From the NCBI GenBank assembly GCA_034408875.1, contig JAWXCJ010000366.1:1-6877 (forward strand): 6,877 nt of DNA, in the 5' to 3' direction. Position numbers and translations under genes: made by a program. The DNA comes from JANNHK01 sp034408875 (lineage in GTDB: Bacteria > Actinomycetota > Acidimicrobiia > IMCC26256 > PALSA-610). Position 1 is the first letter of the stretch; every line of letters starts with the position of its first letter. Of this stretch, positions 6,601-6,877 are shown piece after piece. Under the pieces are notes generated by a model. The model worked only from the letters and a program-made list of their open reading frames with translations, made no database searches and had not been told where the DNA came from.

Positions 6601-6877
6601 TCGTCAGCGCCGAGTCGCCCACGGGCACGATTGTCTACGAACGCGATGCCGACGGACTGATCGCGTCTCGAATCGATGGCGCGGCTGCGACCACATTCGT
6701 TCGGAACGACGGCGGCACGCTGACCGGTTTCGACGACACCGAGGCGGGCAGGGTCGACCTTCCTGATCTCGACCGCGCCGCAGATCGCGACGCTTCCGGT
6801 CGCGTTGTCGCCGATCGCGACGGTCGTCTCTACCGCTACGACGACGCGGGCCGGATCGCCGAGACCGTGACCGCGAC
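3678..6877 (+). CDS. RHS/YD-repeat protein, N-terminal 1066 residues, 3' end beyond the window (putative polymorphic toxin)
   Basis: The frame runs from GTG at 3678 to the window end with no stop. It is the only usable start, because the frame closes at a TAG at 3585-3587 and no other start codon lies between. Residues 1-90 are mostly helical with no signal peptide. Residues 90-130 are a Gly/Ala/Pro linker. Residues about 133-310 match the conserved N-terminal region of RHS proteins (DUF6531 type): DDPICAANGNF at 133-143, LPG at 152-154, VVRCYN at 161-166 and GAFGSGW at 173-179, then a DG-rich beta region. From about 301 onward come many YD repeats, for example YDYDDAGNL at 426-434, YDAAGRL at 763-769, YDAAGRP at 804-810 and YDLLGRV at 949-955, often about 20-22 residues apart. 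In this family the repeats build a hollow beta shell around a C-terminal toxin. The conserved core motif and toxin tip are not reached, so activity and target are unknown. Surface wall proteins and teneurin-like proteins are alternatives for YD repeats, but the RHS N-terminal domain favours an effector. Confidence 0.93.
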   Translation, partial: MTTSETGLTAADPEALADFRRANFIGRIEVVLGHDLAHVAASGLWMTCQEQWVAAGALVSLTRLLEEIQGNDEYVRVVQEAVLAADGYAGGVGVVSDATVLGGLYGAGIAQLPATKLELPVLFGLPPSAGWIDDPICAANGNFFHGDEDAHLPGFARALSVVRCYNAMSAVVGAFGSGWTSILDVRVVVDSDALARVWLADGAVIPFEVNADGSWTAQVRPRLALERIDTGWLLHDGPYDRWTFDADGVLTGSTGRGYAVGVERDEDVTLRESCSGRWVTYERADGRVRGVETSDGRRCTYSYDGDGHLVRVDRAIGALAYEVIGGLVVAITDADGVETFRNTYDDRRRVVRQRSPHGRESTYGYTDHGTTIVGDTDDGPKNIFVHDGRGNVTAVVDGNGRAMRFTYDAHDRMRARVDRMGARWAYDYDDAGNLIEQHDPDGLAQRWEYDDLQRTVSETDRAGNTTLFEYGDGRTPSVITGPDGAVIRTVTDNRDRPVSITDPDGFTTRYEWNADGLASAIVNALDHRSSFDYDSAGRLVAVVDSAGRRTDFVLDGTGLPVTVETPIGVERYSYSPAGRANTGVDAGGVSWSATYDRAGALHTFVDAAGSTVRFERDTHGNVATVVAPDGAQYTHEYDAVCRLVAASDPTGRRTERGYDAEGRSIAVTWADGSSWHRTVDEFGLSLTITGPDGAQTTREYHPNMELASVVDAAGNRFGYEIDAYGRVTAAADPDGGRTEVTYSPAGRVRQVRSPMGRTQTYEYDAAGRLIATLGPDGIRTDFELGPDGRLGAVRHGDDEVRVEYDAAGRPVNWSSDRSQLGFEWDAGRLAGIASPGTNPARFSWDPRGLLERAVDPAGVATEFGYDVRGRVTASVTGEHRELISYDATGLVDAVVDGLGRAVAVTRDRGGRPIETRWADGSAVHVAYDAAGRAERITNASATELARFRYDLLGRVVDAQAGATTVAFSRDPLGRVVSAESPTGTIVYERDADGLIASRIDGAAATTFVRNDGGTLTGFDDTEAGRVDLPDLDRAADRDASGRVVADRDGRLYRYDDAGRIAETVTA
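4578..6877 (+). repeat. YD-repeat coding region within the RHS gene
   Basis: The encoded repeats follow a Y-D-x-x-G-R-L/V core with D-P-D-G or D-x-x-G turns between them. Tyr-Asp cores lie at residues 303, 428, 533, 595, 637, 658, 763, 804, 865, 885, 927, 949 and 1054, with degenerate copies between them, such as RDPLGRVV near 969-976. The DNA is diverged overall, but TACGACGCGGCCGG recurs exactly at 6087-6100 and 6456-6469, and CGACGCGGCCGG also at 5807-5818. These short identities offer some homology for recombination. The array runs past the window end. Confidence 0.85.

Overview
The window is GC-rich throughout, with G or C at most third codon positions, GTG starts and a divergent gene layout. 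This suggests a high-GC actinobacterium. A lineage such as Acidimicrobiia is possible, but that is only a guess from sequence style. I see no rRNA, tRNA, CRISPR array, transposase or phage gene.

Layout. (1) Positions 1-52 hold three perfect copies of a 15-bp tandem repeat plus a 7-bp partial copy, directly after the stop of the first gene. The array may continue to the left of the window. (2) Positions 53-2959 on the minus strand encode a complete 968-residue LuxR-type regulator of the large ATP-binding (LAL/MalT-like) class. It has an N-terminal AAA/STAND ATPase, a helical tetratricopeptide-like middle and a C-terminal LuxR helix-turn-helix. (3) Positions 2960-3201 are a divergent intergenic region with several short inverted repeats, a TTGACA box on the plus strand and a strong stem-loop just before the next gene. 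(4) Positions 3202-3681 on the plus strand encode a 159-residue helical protein with a WXG100-like hairpin and a proline-rich tail. (5) From 3678 to the end of the window, the plus strand is one uninterrupted reading frame of 1066 codons. It overlaps the preceding stop by 4 bp and encodes the N-terminal part of an RHS/YD-repeat protein. It has no stop inside the window, so it must be read as a partial gene.

How the parts may fit together. The small WXG100-like protein and the RHS protein are translationally coupled and almost certainly form one operon. By analogy with actinobacterial polymorphic toxin systems, the RHS protein would be a large secreted or surface effector whose variable C-terminal toxin tip, and any immunity gene, lie to the right of the window. 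The small protein would be its secretion partner or adaptor. The divergent LAL regulator is a candidate controller of this operon, but that rests on position only. The most unusual points are this adaptor-RHS pair with an unassigned N-terminal RHS domain, the 15-bp repeat that supplies repeated in-frame TAG stops, and a well-spaced ribosome binding site before the LAL gene that faces an ATG in the wrong frame.
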